A stretch of 64,000 nt of DNA from an uncultured Lachnospiraceae bacterium (lineage in GTDB: Bacteria > Bacillota > Clostridia > Lachnospirales > Lachnospiraceae). The stretch spans positions 170,915 to 234,914 of the forward strand of contig CACYNO010000002.1 of assembly GCA_902775895.1 (NCBI GenBank), written 5' to 3'. Under the pieces are notes generated by a model. The model did no database searches and had not been told where the DNA came from. It saw only the letters and a list, made by a program, of their open reading frames with translations. Positions 54,317 to 63,118 of the stretch are shown piece after piece. The translations under genes were made by a program, and so were the position numbers. The stretch's first letter is position 1. Each line of letters opens with the position of its first letter.

Positions 54317-55720
54317 TTATGAAGGACTTCCGGCATGCCGGATGCCGGTATATTCGGATATATCCCTGTCCGTGGTAATAAGATCGTCCGAGCTCAGTTC
54401 ATGTACTGAGGGCTTGCCTGTGATCCGCGCAAACATCTGCAGATCCGCTGTGGAAACCTTCAGGAAGTTTGCGGTTCGTGCCGCTGCCTTTTCAACGTCA
54501 AGGCGTTTCCTCAGTTCAGGGTCCTGGGTGGCGATCCCGACAGGGCAGCGGCCGCTGCCGCAGATGCGATACTGCTGGCACGCTGCAGCTATAAGGGCTG
54601 CGCTTGCGATGGCAACAGCGTCCGCTCCCATGGCAAGAGCCTTGGCAAAATCAGACGAAACCCTTAAGCCGCCGGTGATCACAAGTTCGGCATCACAGCC
54701 AACGCTGTCCAGATATTTTCTTGCGCGGGCAAGGGCGTAGATCGTGGGGACCGAAGTGGAGTCCCTTAGCATAAGGGGGCTTGAGCCCGTGGCGCCGCCT
54801 CTGCCGTCTATGGTGATAAAATCCGCGCCGGCATATACGCAATACTCCAGGTCGCGCTCTATATGACCGGCGGCGATCTTTATCCCGATAGGGCGGCCTT
54901 CCGATCTTTCTCTCAGCATATCAACCATGGACTTCAGGTCTTCCTTTGAGCCTATCTCCGGAAAACGTGAGGGGCTCTGCACATCTTCGCCCTGTTTCTT
55001 CCCTCTGAGTGCCGCTATCTCGGCAGTAACTTTTTCTCCCGGCAAATGACCGCCCATACCCGGCTTTGTGCCCTGGCCTATCTTTATCTCAATGGCATCC
55101 GCATTTTTCAGATTTTCATCGGTTACGCTGTACTTGTTAGGTACGTACTCAAAGATATATTTATAAGCCGCATCACGCTCCTCGGGCAGTATCCCGCCTT
55201 CGCCGCTGCACATGGCAGTCTTTGCAAGGGCGGATCCTTTGGCAAGGGCGGTCTTTATCTCTTTTGAAAGTGCCCCGAAGGACATATGGGAAATGTAAAC
55301 CGGACTATCCAGTTCCATGGGCTGCTTAGCGTGTTTTCCTATAACGGTCTTTGTGGAAACCTCAAAGTCATCATCCATGGGCGCAGGGTTTAACTGCGCA
55401 CCCAAAAACAGAATATCATCCCATCCGGGCATGGGCATGAGGGTTCCCATTGATGCGTCCGGAGATTTGCCGCTTACAGCCATTTCGTGGATCTCTTCCA
55501 TATATCTTATGTTTTTGTCACTGCGAATGGTGCTTTCATCATAAGAAAGTTCTCCCACCGAAATACTGTTGTTTCCGGCAGTTTCAGGTTCATCCTCAAG
55601 TTTTACAAACTTAGATACGGGCTGCTTACATACAGGGCACTCCGTTAACTCGGAAAAGCTTCTGCCCTCTTTTTCTTCATCAAATATATACCCGCATACG
55701 CTGCATTGATATCTCGCCAT
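54317..55720 (-). CDS. Rubredoxin-glutamate synthase (GltB FMN domain) fusion
   Basis: The 467-residue protein has an N-terminal rubredoxin-like iron site (CSVCGYIF...CPVCKQP, ~5-35) fused to the FMN-binding domain of the glutamate synthase large subunit: SPVYISHMSFGALSKEI, IKIGQGTKPGMGGHLPGEKV, FITIDGRGGATGSSPL, and the [3Fe-4S] ligands C-x5-C-x4-C in CQQYRICGSGRCPVGIATQDP. Both the N-terminal glutaminase domain and the C-terminal GXGXG domain of full GltB are missing. Glutamate formation from ammonia and 2-oxoglutarate, or an N-methylglutamate-synthase-like reaction, are possible. Start ATG 55720 follows GGAGGTGACGTA. It is divergent from the GltD-like/hydrogenase pair, its likely electron partners. 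Confidence 0.85.
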   Translation of the reverse strand: MARYQCSVCGYIFDEEKEGRSFSELTECPVCKQPVSKFVKLEDEPETAGNNSISVGELSYDESTIRSDKNIRYMEEIHEMAVSGKSPDASMGTLMPMPGWDDILFLGAQLNPAPMDDDFEVSTKTVIGKHAKQPMELDSPVYISHMSFGALSKEIKTALAKGSALAKTAMCSGEGGILPEERDAAYKYIFEYVPNKYSVTDENLKNADAIEIKIGQGTKPGMGGHLPGEKVTAEIAALRGKKQGEDVQSPSRFPEIGSKEDLKSMVDMLRERSEGRPIGIKIAAGHIERDLEYCVYAGADFITIDGRGGATGSSPLMLRDSTSVPTIYALARARKYLDSVGCDAELVITGGLRVSSDFAKALAMGADAVAIASAALIAAACQQYRICGSGRCPVGIATQDPELRKRLDVEKAAARTANFLKVSTADLQMFARITGKPSVHELSSDDLITTDRDISEYTGIRHAGSPS

Positions 55721-55761
55721 TACGTCACCTCCCTGTGCCTTCACATTGTGTCAACGAGAGA

Positions 55762-55790
55762 AGTGTAACACCCGGAAAATGTTATTTCAA
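55762..55790 (-). promoter_or_regulatory. Promoter of the GltB-like gene
   Basis: On the minus strand TTGAAA (55790-55785), 17-bp spacer, TACACT (55767-55762). Confidence 0.65.
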
Positions 55791-55883
55791 TAACACGTCA
55801 AAAAGAATTACTCTATGCTAACTGCATATGTGTATGATAGACTGAACGATAAGTATGTATGAAATGAAATCTCTTGTTGCAAA

Positions 55884-55903
55884 TTAACACGATTTATTGT
55901 TAA
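55884..55903. promoter_or_regulatory. Palindrome upstream of the hydrogenase operon
   Basis: TTAACA and TGTTAA, 8 bp apart, just before the ribosome binding site of the GltD-like gene. It could be an operator. The half-sites are in the reverse order of a Rex box (TTGTTAA...TTAACAA), so I do not assign it to Rex. Confidence 0.3.
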
Positions 55904-55921
55904 GAGGTAGACAGGAGAGAT

Positions 55922-57754
55922 ATGAGCAGATTAAGTATCACAACTAAAAATCAGGCGCAGACTACTGTCGAGACACTGTATAAGGATTTGGAGAGAAGGA
56001 TTGACGCAAGCCAGCCGGGACTTTGTCCGGTTGACCTGGCGGCATCCTTTGTTCATATGTGCCATACACAGTCTTGCGGTAAGTGTACGCCATGCAGGAT
56101 CGGACTCGGTCAGCTTGAGAATCTTATGAACAAGGTTCTTGACGGAGAAGCTGAGGAAGAGACTCTCGACGTGATCGAGAAGACGGCAGAGGGCATTTTT
56201 GCTTCTGCTGACTGTGCCATCGGTTCAGAGGCGGCACGTATGGTCCTTAAAGGGATCAAAGGGTTCAGGGATGAATATGAAAGTCATGTTAAGTACGGAA
56301 AATGCGGTGGTTCACACCATCAGGCAGTTCCGTGTATTTCTTTGTGCCCTGCACACGTGGATATCCCGGGTTACATTGCCCTTATCCATGACGGAAGATA
56401 TGAGGATGCAGTGAACCTTATCAGAAAAGATAATCCCTTCCCTGCAGCCTGCGGTATGATCTGTGAGCATCCGTGTGAAGCGGACTGCCGCCGCAACATG
56501 GTTGATGATCCTATCAACATCAGAGGTCTTAAGAGATATGCAGTAGAGCATGAAGACAACATCAAGACACCTGCAAAGGCAGAGCCTACAGGAAAGAAGG
56601 TAGCAGTTATCGGAGGAGGTCCGGGAGGACTTTCAGCAGCTTACTACCTTTCACTTATGGGTCACGATGTTACCGTTTACGAGCAGAGAAAGCAGCTGGG
56701 CGGTATGCTTCGTTACGGTATCCCAAGCTACAGACTTCCCAGAGAAGTTCTTGACCGTGAGATCGAGGGTCTGAAGCAGACAGGCTTTAAGACCATCACT
56801 GACACAAGCGTAGGTCACGATATCACACTTGAAGAGATCCGTAAGGCAAACGATGCGGTATTCGTATCTATCGGCGCACATACCGACAAGAAGATCGGTA
56901 TCGACGGAGAGGACGCTGAGGGCGTTACTTCAGCAGTTGATATGCTCCGTGCCATCGGTGACAACGAGATGCCTGATTACAACGGACTTGACGTTGTAGT
57001 TGTAGGTGGCGGAAATGTTGCAATGGACGTTGCACGTTCTGCAGTAAGACTCGGTGCAAAGAGCGTAAAGGTTATCTACAGAAGAAGAAAGCAGGACATG
57101 ACAGCCCTTGCAGAGGAGATCGAAGGCGCTATCGCAGATCATGTGGAGATAGTAGATCTTCATGCACCTGTCCGTGTTGAGAAGGGTTCAGACGGAAAGC
57201 TTAAGTCACTGGTTGCACAGCCACAGCTTATCGGTGCTATCGAAAACGGTCGTCCTACCGTTTCCGCAGCCGATACTCCTGAGGTTGAGTTTGCATGTGA
57301 CAAGCTTATCGTTGCCATCGGTCAGGGTATCGATTCAACCAAGCTTGAGCGTGAGGGTATCAAGGTTGAGAGAGGCCGCATCAGCGCTCTTGACACAAGC
57401 GACATTGAAGGTGCTGACGGCGTATTTGCCGGCGGTGACTGTGTTACCGGACCTGCTACGGTTATCAAGGCTATTGCAGGCGGTAAGGTTGCGGCAGCTA
57501 ATATTGATGAATACCTTGGTTTCAACCATGAGATCAAGTCAGATATCGAATTACCGAGAGTAAGATTTTCAGATCATGAGCCATGCGGACGCGTTAACAT
57601 GCGTGAGCTTCCTGCTGATGAGAGGATCAAGGATTTCTCACTTATGGAAGTCTGTATGTCAGACGAAGAGGCATGCCAGGAATCAGGCAGATGTCTTCAC
57701 TGTGATCACTTCGGTTATGCAGCATTCAGAGAAGGGAGGAGTGTAAAATGGTAA
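55922..57754 (+). CDS. NuoF-tail / GltD-type flavoprotein fusion, hydrogenase partner
   Basis: The 610-residue protein begins (~30-115) with the C-terminal [4Fe-4S] part of the NADH-dehydrogenase 51-kDa subunit (CHTQSCGKCTPCRIGLGQLENLM) but lacks its NADH/FMN domain. Residues ~125-560 are a GltD/NfnB-like unit: Fe-S ligands CISLCPAHVDIPGYI and CGMICEHPCEADCRR, FAD site GGGPGGLSAAYYLSLMGHDVTVYE, NAD(P) site VVGGGNVAMDVARSAVRLGAKSVKVIYRR, and GVFAGGDCVTGPATVIKAIAGGK. It probably passes electrons between NAD(P)H and the hydrogenase whose start overlaps its stop. The arrangement matches what has been called glutamate-synthase-linked (group A2) [FeFe]-hydrogenase. Ribosome binding site AGGAGAGAT. 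Confidence 0.85.
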   Translation: MSRLSITTKNQAQTTVETLYKDLERRIDASQPGLCPVDLAASFVHMCHTQSCGKCTPCRIGLGQLENLMNKVLDGEAEEETLDVIEKTAEGIFASADCAIGSEAARMVLKGIKGFRDEYESHVKYGKCGGSHHQAVPCISLCPAHVDIPGYIALIHDGRYEDAVNLIRKDNPFPAACGMICEHPCEADCRRNMVDDPINIRGLKRYAVEHEDNIKTPAKAEPTGKKVAVIGGGPGGLSAAYYLSLMGHDVTVYEQRKQLGGMLRYGIPSYRLPREVLDREIEGLKQTGFKTITDTSVGHDITLEEIRKANDAVFVSIGAHTDKKIGIDGEDAEGVTSAVDMLRAIGDNEMPDYNGLDVVVVGGGNVAMDVARSAVRLGAKSVKVIYRRRKQDMTALAEEIEGAIADHVEIVDLHAPVRVEKGSDGKLKSLVAQPQLIGAIENGRPTVSAADTPEVEFACDKLIVAIGQGIDSTKLEREGIKVERGRISALDTSDIEGADGVFAGGDCVTGPATVIKAIAGGKVAAANIDEYLGFNHEIKSDIELPRVRFSDHEPCGRVNMRELPADERIKDFSLMEVCMSDEEACQESGRCLHCDHFGYAAFREGRSVKW

Positions 57755-59484
57755 ACGTAACCATCGACGGAAAACAGATTCAGGTACCTGAGAATACCAC
57801 TATTTTACGCGCCGCCGCTATGGCCGGAGTAAAGATCCCCACACTTTGCTATTGGGAAGGGATCAATGAGATCGGCGCGTGCCGTGTATGTGTTGTAGAG
57901 GTGGAAGGATACGATAAGCTTTTTACCGCATGTAACAACACTGTAGATGAGGGTATGGTGATAAAGACCAACAGCCCTAAAGCAAGAAAAGCAAGAAGGA
58001 CAAACGTGGAGCTTATCCTTTCACAGCACAACTCCAACTGTGCAACATGTGTAAGAAGCGGAAACTGTAACCTTCAGACAATTTCAAACGACTTGAACAT
58101 CCAGGAGCTCTCTTATGACAAGGAAGTTCCCATGCCTAAGTTCAATAAGGATTTCCCTCTTATCAGGGATGATTCCAAGTGTATCAAATGTATGCGCTGC
58201 GTACAGGTATGTGACAACATCCAGAACTCACACGTATGGGATGTTATCAACACCGGTTCACGTACGACTGTAGGCGTTAATCCTAAGGCAAACTGCCTTG
58301 AGGAATCAGGATGTGCTCTCTGCGGTCAGTGTATCAAGCATTGTCCCGTAGGTGCACTCCGTGAGCGTGACGATACAGACAGACTTTTCGAGGCTATTGA
58401 AGATCCGGAAAAGATCGTGGTTATGCAGATAGCTCCTTCCATCAGAACCGCATGGGGTGAGCCTTTCGGACTTAAGCCGGAGTTTGCTACTGTAGAGAGA
58501 CTCTGCACGGCATTCAAGATGATGGGTATCGACTATGTATTTGATACCAACTTCACAGCTGACCTTACCATCATGGAAGAGGGAAGCGAGTTCGTTGATA
58601 AGCTTAAGAACGCTGACAAGCACAAGTTCCCCATGTTTACATCATGCTGTCCTGCATGGGTAAGACACGTAAAGGCACATTACCCTGACTTTACAAGCCA
58701 GCTCTCAACTGCTAAGTCACCTCAGGGAATGTTCGGTGCGGTGGCAAAGAGCTACTATGCAGATATCCTCGGTGTAGATCCCAAGAAGATCTTCTGCGTA
58801 TCCGTTATGCCTTGCCTTGCAAAGAAGCATGAATGCGATATTCCGAACTTAAACGATGCCTGCGGAGACCAGGATGTGGATCTTTCACTTACGAACCGTG
58901 AAGTTGACAGGATGATAGAGATCGCTCACATCATACCCGCAGCTATTGAAGAGACAGAGCTTGACAAGCCTCTCGGCATCGGTTCCGGTGCGGGTAACAT
59001 CTTCGGTGCTACCGGTGGTGTTATGGAGGCAGCTTTAAGAAGCGCATATTTCCTTGTAACAGGGGAGAACTGTGATCCCGATGCCTTCAAGGAGGTCAGA
59101 GGTCAGGGCGACTGGAGAGAGTATGAGTTCGAACTTGCAGGTACTACTCTTAAGATAGCCGTATGTCACACACTTGCAGCGACAGACAAGCTTCTTGATG
59201 CCCTCAGAAAAGGAGAGGTAGAGTATCACTTCGTAGAGGTTATGGCCTGTCCGGGAGGCTGTGTAAACGGCGGCGGACAGCCTATCGTAGACGGATTCAG
59301 TATGCAGGAAGAGCGTGCAGACTGGCTTTATACCCAGGATAAGAACATGCAGCTTCGTTTCTCACATGAGAATCCTTCTATTACAGCAATTTACAAAGAC
59401 TTCCTTAAAGAGCCTCTTTCAGAGAAGTCACATCACCTTCTTCATACAGACCATCACGGATGGAAGATGTTCGGGGAAGAGTAA
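57748..59484 (+). CDS. hydA: [FeFe]-hydrogenase, NuoG-like N-terminus
   Basis: The 578-residue enzyme has an N-terminal [2Fe-2S] domain (CYWEGINEIGACRVCVVEV...C, ~33-62), a His-Cys [4Fe-4S] motif (HNSNCATCVRSGNC), two ferredoxin-type clusters (CIKCMRCVQVC, CALCGQCIKHCP) and an H-cluster domain with L1 TSCCPAW, L2 MPCLAKKHE and L3 MACPGGCVNGGGQP. It makes or takes up hydrogen in the cytoplasm. It overlaps the GltD-like gene by 7 nt. No NuoE-like or full NuoF-like subunit is adjacent, so it is not a standard HydABC bifurcating complex. Confidence 0.95.
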   Translation: MVNVTIDGKQIQVPENTTILRAAAMAGVKIPTLCYWEGINEIGACRVCVVEVEGYDKLFTACNNTVDEGMVIKTNSPKARKARRTNVELILSQHNSNCATCVRSGNCNLQTISNDLNIQELSYDKEVPMPKFNKDFPLIRDDSKCIKCMRCVQVCDNIQNSHVWDVINTGSRTTVGVNPKANCLEESGCALCGQCIKHCPVGALRERDDTDRLFEAIEDPEKIVVMQIAPSIRTAWGEPFGLKPEFATVERLCTAFKMMGIDYVFDTNFTADLTIMEEGSEFVDKLKNADKHKFPMFTSCCPAWVRHVKAHYPDFTSQLSTAKSPQGMFGAVAKSYYADILGVDPKKIFCVSVMPCLAKKHECDIPNLNDACGDQDVDLSLTNREVDRMIEIAHIIPAAIEETELDKPLGIGSGAGNIFGATGGVMEAALRSAYFLVTGENCDPDAFKEVRGQGDWREYEFELAGTTLKIAVCHTLAATDKLLDALRKGEVEYHFVEVMACPGGCVNGGGQPIVDGFSMQEERADWLYTQDKNMQLRFSHENPSITAIYKDFLKEPLSEKSHHLLHTDHHGWKMFGEE

Positions 59485-59528
59485 GAAAAAAGATATTTAA
59501 AAAGTAATGTATAATTTCCGATAAACCG

Positions 59529-59558
59529 GGACACCTGTTTTTGCAGGTGTCCTTTTTT
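59529..59558 (+). terminator. Terminator after the hydrogenase
   Basis: GGACACCTG and CAGGTGTCC form a perfect 9-bp stem with a 6-nt loop, followed by six T. Confidence 0.93.
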
Positions 59559-59632
59559 GATAAGGCAATGAGCATATCATCACATCCCTTGTCGCCTGTG
59601 GTATTATATAAAAAAAAGCAGGAGGAGCATAT

Positions 59633-60880
59633 ATGGGACTAAATGATACCCCTGTATCAGAGCGTATACAGATAGGTTTTTTCGGCTGCACAAATGCAGG
59701 TAAATCATCACTTATAAATACCGTCACCGGACAGAATGTGTCAGTGGTATCTGATAAGAAAGGAACCACCACGGATCCGGTGCTTAAGACTATGGAACTG
59801 GGAGATCTGGGACCGGTGGCGGTCATTGATACCCCGGGACTTGATGATGATACGGATATAGGTGAACTCAGGGTAAAGAGAAGCAATGAGATTTTCGCAA
59901 GGACAGACATTGCGGTGATAGTTGTTGACGTGCAGGATACATCAGACAGAACAAAGGATTTTGTAAACGGTTTTATAAAAAGATGCGAGGATGCAGGCAA
60001 GCCTTTTGTGATCGCCGCAAATAAATCCGAAACGATGACAGATGAAGCAGGGGAAGTTTTCTCAAATGCCATCCCGGTCAGTGCATTTGAAAAAAAAGGT
60101 CTGAATGAACTTAAAGAGGCGATCATAACTGCAGGAAAAGATGTAAAAAAGAAAAAAGAAGAAAGGCTCATGGTCTCTGACATTATAAAGTCAGGAGACA
60201 CGGTAGTACTTGTTATCCCCATAGATGAGTCTGCCCCCAAAGGGCGTCTGATACTTCCCCAGCAGCAGGTGATCAGGGATGTACTGGAGGCTGGAGGAAA
60301 TGCCGTCTGCATTAAAGATACGGAGTTAAAAGAATTTTTTGATAAACGCAGGTCATGGTGTGATCCCGGTGTGGTGAATGTTACAAAACCTGCCCTGGTG
60401 GTGACCGACAGCCAGGTTTTCAGGGAAGTAAGCGAAATAGTGCCTGAGCATATACCCCTTACTTCATTTTCCATAATCATGGCGCGTTATAAAGGCACTC
60501 TGGCACCCCAGGTATCAGGTGCAAAGGTGATCGACACTCTTAAAGACGGAGACACCGTTCTTGTGGCGGAAGGGTGTACCCATCACAGGCACTGCGAAGA
60601 CATAGGGACGGTAAAACTGCCGCGCCTTTTAATGAAATATACGGGAAAGAATATCAATGTTGAGACATCTTCAGGTCACGGCTATCCGGATGATCTTTCA
60701 AAGTATAAGCTGATACTTCATTGCGGAGGATGTATGCTTAATGAAAAAGAGATGCAAAGCAGGATGGAGTACGCGGAAGAAAGAAATGTTCCCATAACCA
60801 ATTACGGAATAGCCATAGCTTACATGAACGGCATTTTAAAACGCTCCATTGCGCCTCTTCCGGAATTTGAAAGTGAATAG
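59633..60880 (+). CDS. hydF: [FeFe]-hydrogenase maturation GTPase HydF
   Basis: The 415-residue scaffold protein assembles and delivers the di-iron part of the H-cluster. GTPase motifs FFGCTNAGKSSLIN, TTTDP, DTPGLDD and NKSE fill the first ~170 residues; the C-terminal cluster ligands CTHHRHC and HCGGCM are present. HydE and HydG are not in the window. Ribosome binding site AGGAGGAGC precedes ATG 59633. Confidence 0.96.
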   Translation: MGLNDTPVSERIQIGFFGCTNAGKSSLINTVTGQNVSVVSDKKGTTTDPVLKTMELGDLGPVAVIDTPGLDDDTDIGELRVKRSNEIFARTDIAVIVVDVQDTSDRTKDFVNGFIKRCEDAGKPFVIAANKSETMTDEAGEVFSNAIPVSAFEKKGLNELKEAIITAGKDVKKKKEERLMVSDIIKSGDTVVLVIPIDESAPKGRLILPQQQVIRDVLEAGGNAVCIKDTELKEFFDKRRSWCDPGVVNVTKPALVVTDSQVFREVSEIVPEHIPLTSFSIIMARYKGTLAPQVSGAKVIDTLKDGDTVLVAEGCTHHRHCEDIGTVKLPRLLMKYTGKNINVETSSGHGYPDDLSKYKLILHCGGCMLNEKEMQSRMEYAEERNVPITNYGIAIAYMNGILKRSIAPLPEFESE

Positions 60881-60884
60881 AAAA

Positions 60885-60913
60885 TTGCAATATATGTGGT
60901 GCGGATTTATAAT
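60885..60913 (+). promoter_or_regulatory. Promoter of the lipoprotein gene
   Basis: TTGCAA at 60885-60890, 17-bp spacer, TATAAT at 60908-60913. Confidence 0.8.
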
Positions 60914-60948
60914 ATAAGGCAATGCAGATAAAAGGAGGAAACTTACTT

Positions 60949-61590
60949 ATGAAGAAATCGATCATTGCAATTTCAGGGATAGCAGCGCTTACCATAGCCC
61001 TTGTGGGATGCGGAGGCGGATCTAAAGATGAGACAACAGAGAGCACGACTGCTGAAACAACAACTGTTACAAAGGATAGTACAACAAGTACATCAGCAAC
61101 AACGGAAAGCAGCGAATCTACAACTACTGCAGAGAGTACCGAAAAAGCTGAAACAACGGAAGCAAAGACGGCACCTTCCGGTGAGGGGGGAGTGGAAAAG
61201 GCTACTGATGCAAGTGCATTCTATGATGTATACGTAAACAAATTAAAAGACGGATTTAGTGAATCAGGAACATCCCTGTACTACACGTCAGATGCAAGCA
61301 ATTATAAATACTCTGTAGCTGATAATATGACCGGCCATTCTGTGGAAGCGACGGTCGAGTCCGTGGCGGCAAGCCTGACAGACGGAGACTGTGGTAAGAC
61401 AGGGGAAATGCTTTATGCAACAGGCAAGAATGCTACAGGCAGTTTCTACACTGCGGTTTATTCCATGATAGGAGAGGGGGACAGCACATCCTGCTACGGC
61501 GTAGTGGAATATTTGTCGGATAAAGAGGCATCACCTGAGGATGTGGCAAAATTATTATCATCTGAGTATGTGACATTTGCAAAAAAATAA
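60949..61590 (+). CDS. Small secreted lipoprotein with Thr/Ser-rich linker
   Basis: The 213-residue protein has a type II signal peptide (MKKSIIAISGIAALTIALVGC; lipobox LVGC at ~18-21), a ~55-residue Thr/Ser/Glu-rich linker (TTESTTAETTTVTKDSTTST), and a ~130-residue folded domain (ASAFYDVYVNKLKDGFSESGTSLYYTSD...). I do not recognise the domain. Start ATG 60949 follows AAAAGGAGGAAAC; an earlier ATG at 60922 precedes this site. Monocistronic promoter. Confidence 0.8.
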   Translation: MKKSIIAISGIAALTIALVGCGGGSKDETTESTTAETTTVTKDSTTSTSATTESSESTTTAESTEKAETTEAKTAPSGEGGVEKATDASAFYDVYVNKLKDGFSESGTSLYYTSDASNYKYSVADNMTGHSVEATVESVAASLTDGDCGKTGEMLYATGKNATGSFYTAVYSMIGEGDSTSCYGVVEYLSDKEASPEDVAKLLSSEYVTFAKK

Positions 61591-61617
61591 TGATAGTTGG
61601 TAATTTTTTAAACTGAA

Positions 61618-62988
61618 ATGAATGACTTTATAAACGTTAAAAATTTTAAAAAGACATTTTTAATAATGTTTTTTTCCATGTTGGCGGTATTCATTGTTTG
61701 TTTGTGTTCATTTTTCCCGGGAGTGGGGATGAATGACGGATTAAATATTTTAAGATCCGAAACAGAATTGACAAGTCAATTTTCGGTATTTTATGTGTAT
61801 TTTATATTGTTTTTACATAACATATCCGATGCTTTAACGGGAGGCGATCAACTTACCATAGCATTGTATTCCGTTATACAACTAACCCTTACGGCATTTA
61901 TTTTAACGATCATTACAGTATGGACCTGTAAAAAAAATGTTCCCGTTTTTGTAAAATGGTGCACATATTGCTTTTATTTATTTCATCCGATCATTGCGAT
62001 ATACAGCATTGCAATGATAAGAGATACATTATTTGCATGTTCTATGGTTATGATCGTGATACTGACATATGACATTATAACCAGGAGCCGATCCGTAAAG
62101 AAAAAAAGTTTTTGGATTCTTTATGCTTTTTCCATTGCGGGAACTGCAGTTTTGCGAAGTAACGGTATTTTTATCATTGTACCGTTTTTAATAGTGCTTT
62201 TGATAGCTGTTAAGAAAACAAGGAAAAATACAGCAATAATTTTCGGGATAGTTATCGGAGTTACCGTAATTTCGTCATTTTTGAAATCAAACGAAAGAGG
62301 TGATATGTTCCAGGAGAAAGTGGGGATTCCGCTGCAGCAGATTGCCGCAGTGGTTAAAAATGACGGGGTTATATCCGATGATGATCGTGAGTTTATTAAT
62401 AAGATAATGCCTGAAGACAAGATCAAAGAAAAATATAATCCGAGAACTTCAGATCCTATTAAATGGAGCAATGATTTTAACCGGACTTATCTTGATGATC
62501 ATAAACGCCGGTTTGTCAAAACATGGTTTAATATTTTCAGGGATAACCCGGGGATATGTTTAAATGCATGGGTGCAGTGTACTTATTATTTTATGCTACC
62601 TGTTCAGGAAGGAACGGTGCAGACCTTTTTTACCATTGAAGATGTTGCAGATAATACATGGTTGGTCGATTTTCTGAAGGAAAGGGGTATACATGACAGA
62701 CCTCTGATAGGAGAAAAGATCAATAATGTTATAAGGAAGTATTATTATCTGTCGAAATATTTCTTGCGTGAAGGTGTACTTTTCTGGATGACAATAGCGT
62801 CCCTTATAGTGTACAGGGTAAGGTCAAAAAACAGAAAAGCAGTAATTATTTACCTGCCGTTTATTTTGCTGTGGCTGACCATGATACTATCTACGCCTAT
62901 CGCATTTTCAATGCGTTATGTTTTTGCATATGTGATAGCTCTTTTCCCTGTGACCTTAGGGTTGGCACTGATAAAAAATAAACATTAG
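61618..62988 (+). CDS. Polytopic membrane protein, DUF6020/GT-C-like
   Basis: The 456-residue protein has about ten hydrophobic helices, with a soluble loop of ~130 residues (~230-360) after the sixth or so. MNDGLNILRSE following the first helix and HPIIAIYSIAMIRDTLFA resemble GT-C-type polyprenyl-sugar glycosyltransferases and DUF6020 proteins; the Asp-containing first loop is where GT-C catalysis occurs. Inferred role: adding sugars to a cell-surface polymer. The gene is clearly more A+T-rich than its neighbours and has no evident Shine-Dalgarno sequence before ATG 61618, hinting at horizontal transfer. Confidence 0.6.
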   Translation: MNDFINVKNFKKTFLIMFFSMLAVFIVCLCSFFPGVGMNDGLNILRSETELTSQFSVFYVYFILFLHNISDALTGGDQLTIALYSVIQLTLTAFILTIITVWTCKKNVPVFVKWCTYCFYLFHPIIAIYSIAMIRDTLFACSMVMIVILTYDIITRSRSVKKKSFWILYAFSIAGTAVLRSNGIFIIVPFLIVLLIAVKKTRKNTAIIFGIVIGVTVISSFLKSNERGDMFQEKVGIPLQQIAAVVKNDGVISDDDREFINKIMPEDKIKEKYNPRTSDPIKWSNDFNRTYLDDHKRRFVKTWFNIFRDNPGICLNAWVQCTYYFMLPVQEGTVQTFFTIEDVADNTWLVDFLKERGIHDRPLIGEKINNVIRKYYYLSKYFLREGVLFWMTIASLIVYRVRSKNRKAVIIYLPFILLWLTMILSTPIAFSMRYVFAYVIALFPVTLGLALIKNKH

Positions 62989-63044
62989 TAGGTGTTTTGA
63001 TTTTTAATAATTAGTTTATTTGTGAATTTTTTTTGAAAAAAGCT

Positions 63045-63073
63045 TTGTATTTTTCATCGTTTAAGAGTATAAT
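63045..63073 (+). promoter_or_regulatory. Promoter of the acidic repeat protein
   Basis: TTGTAT at 63045-63050, 17-bp spacer, TATAAT at 63068-63073. Confidence 0.75.
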
Positions 63074-63118
63074 CAAGTCAAACCAAATTGATCCATTTAT
63101 AATTTTGGGGAATTGAGT

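Noticed and set aside
55870-55903. Rex operator upstream of the hydrogenase operon
   Set aside because: TTGTTGC-AAA-TTAACAC is one base short and mismatched, and the better palindrome TTAACA-N8-TGTTAA has the half-sites reversed; kept only as an unassigned palindrome.
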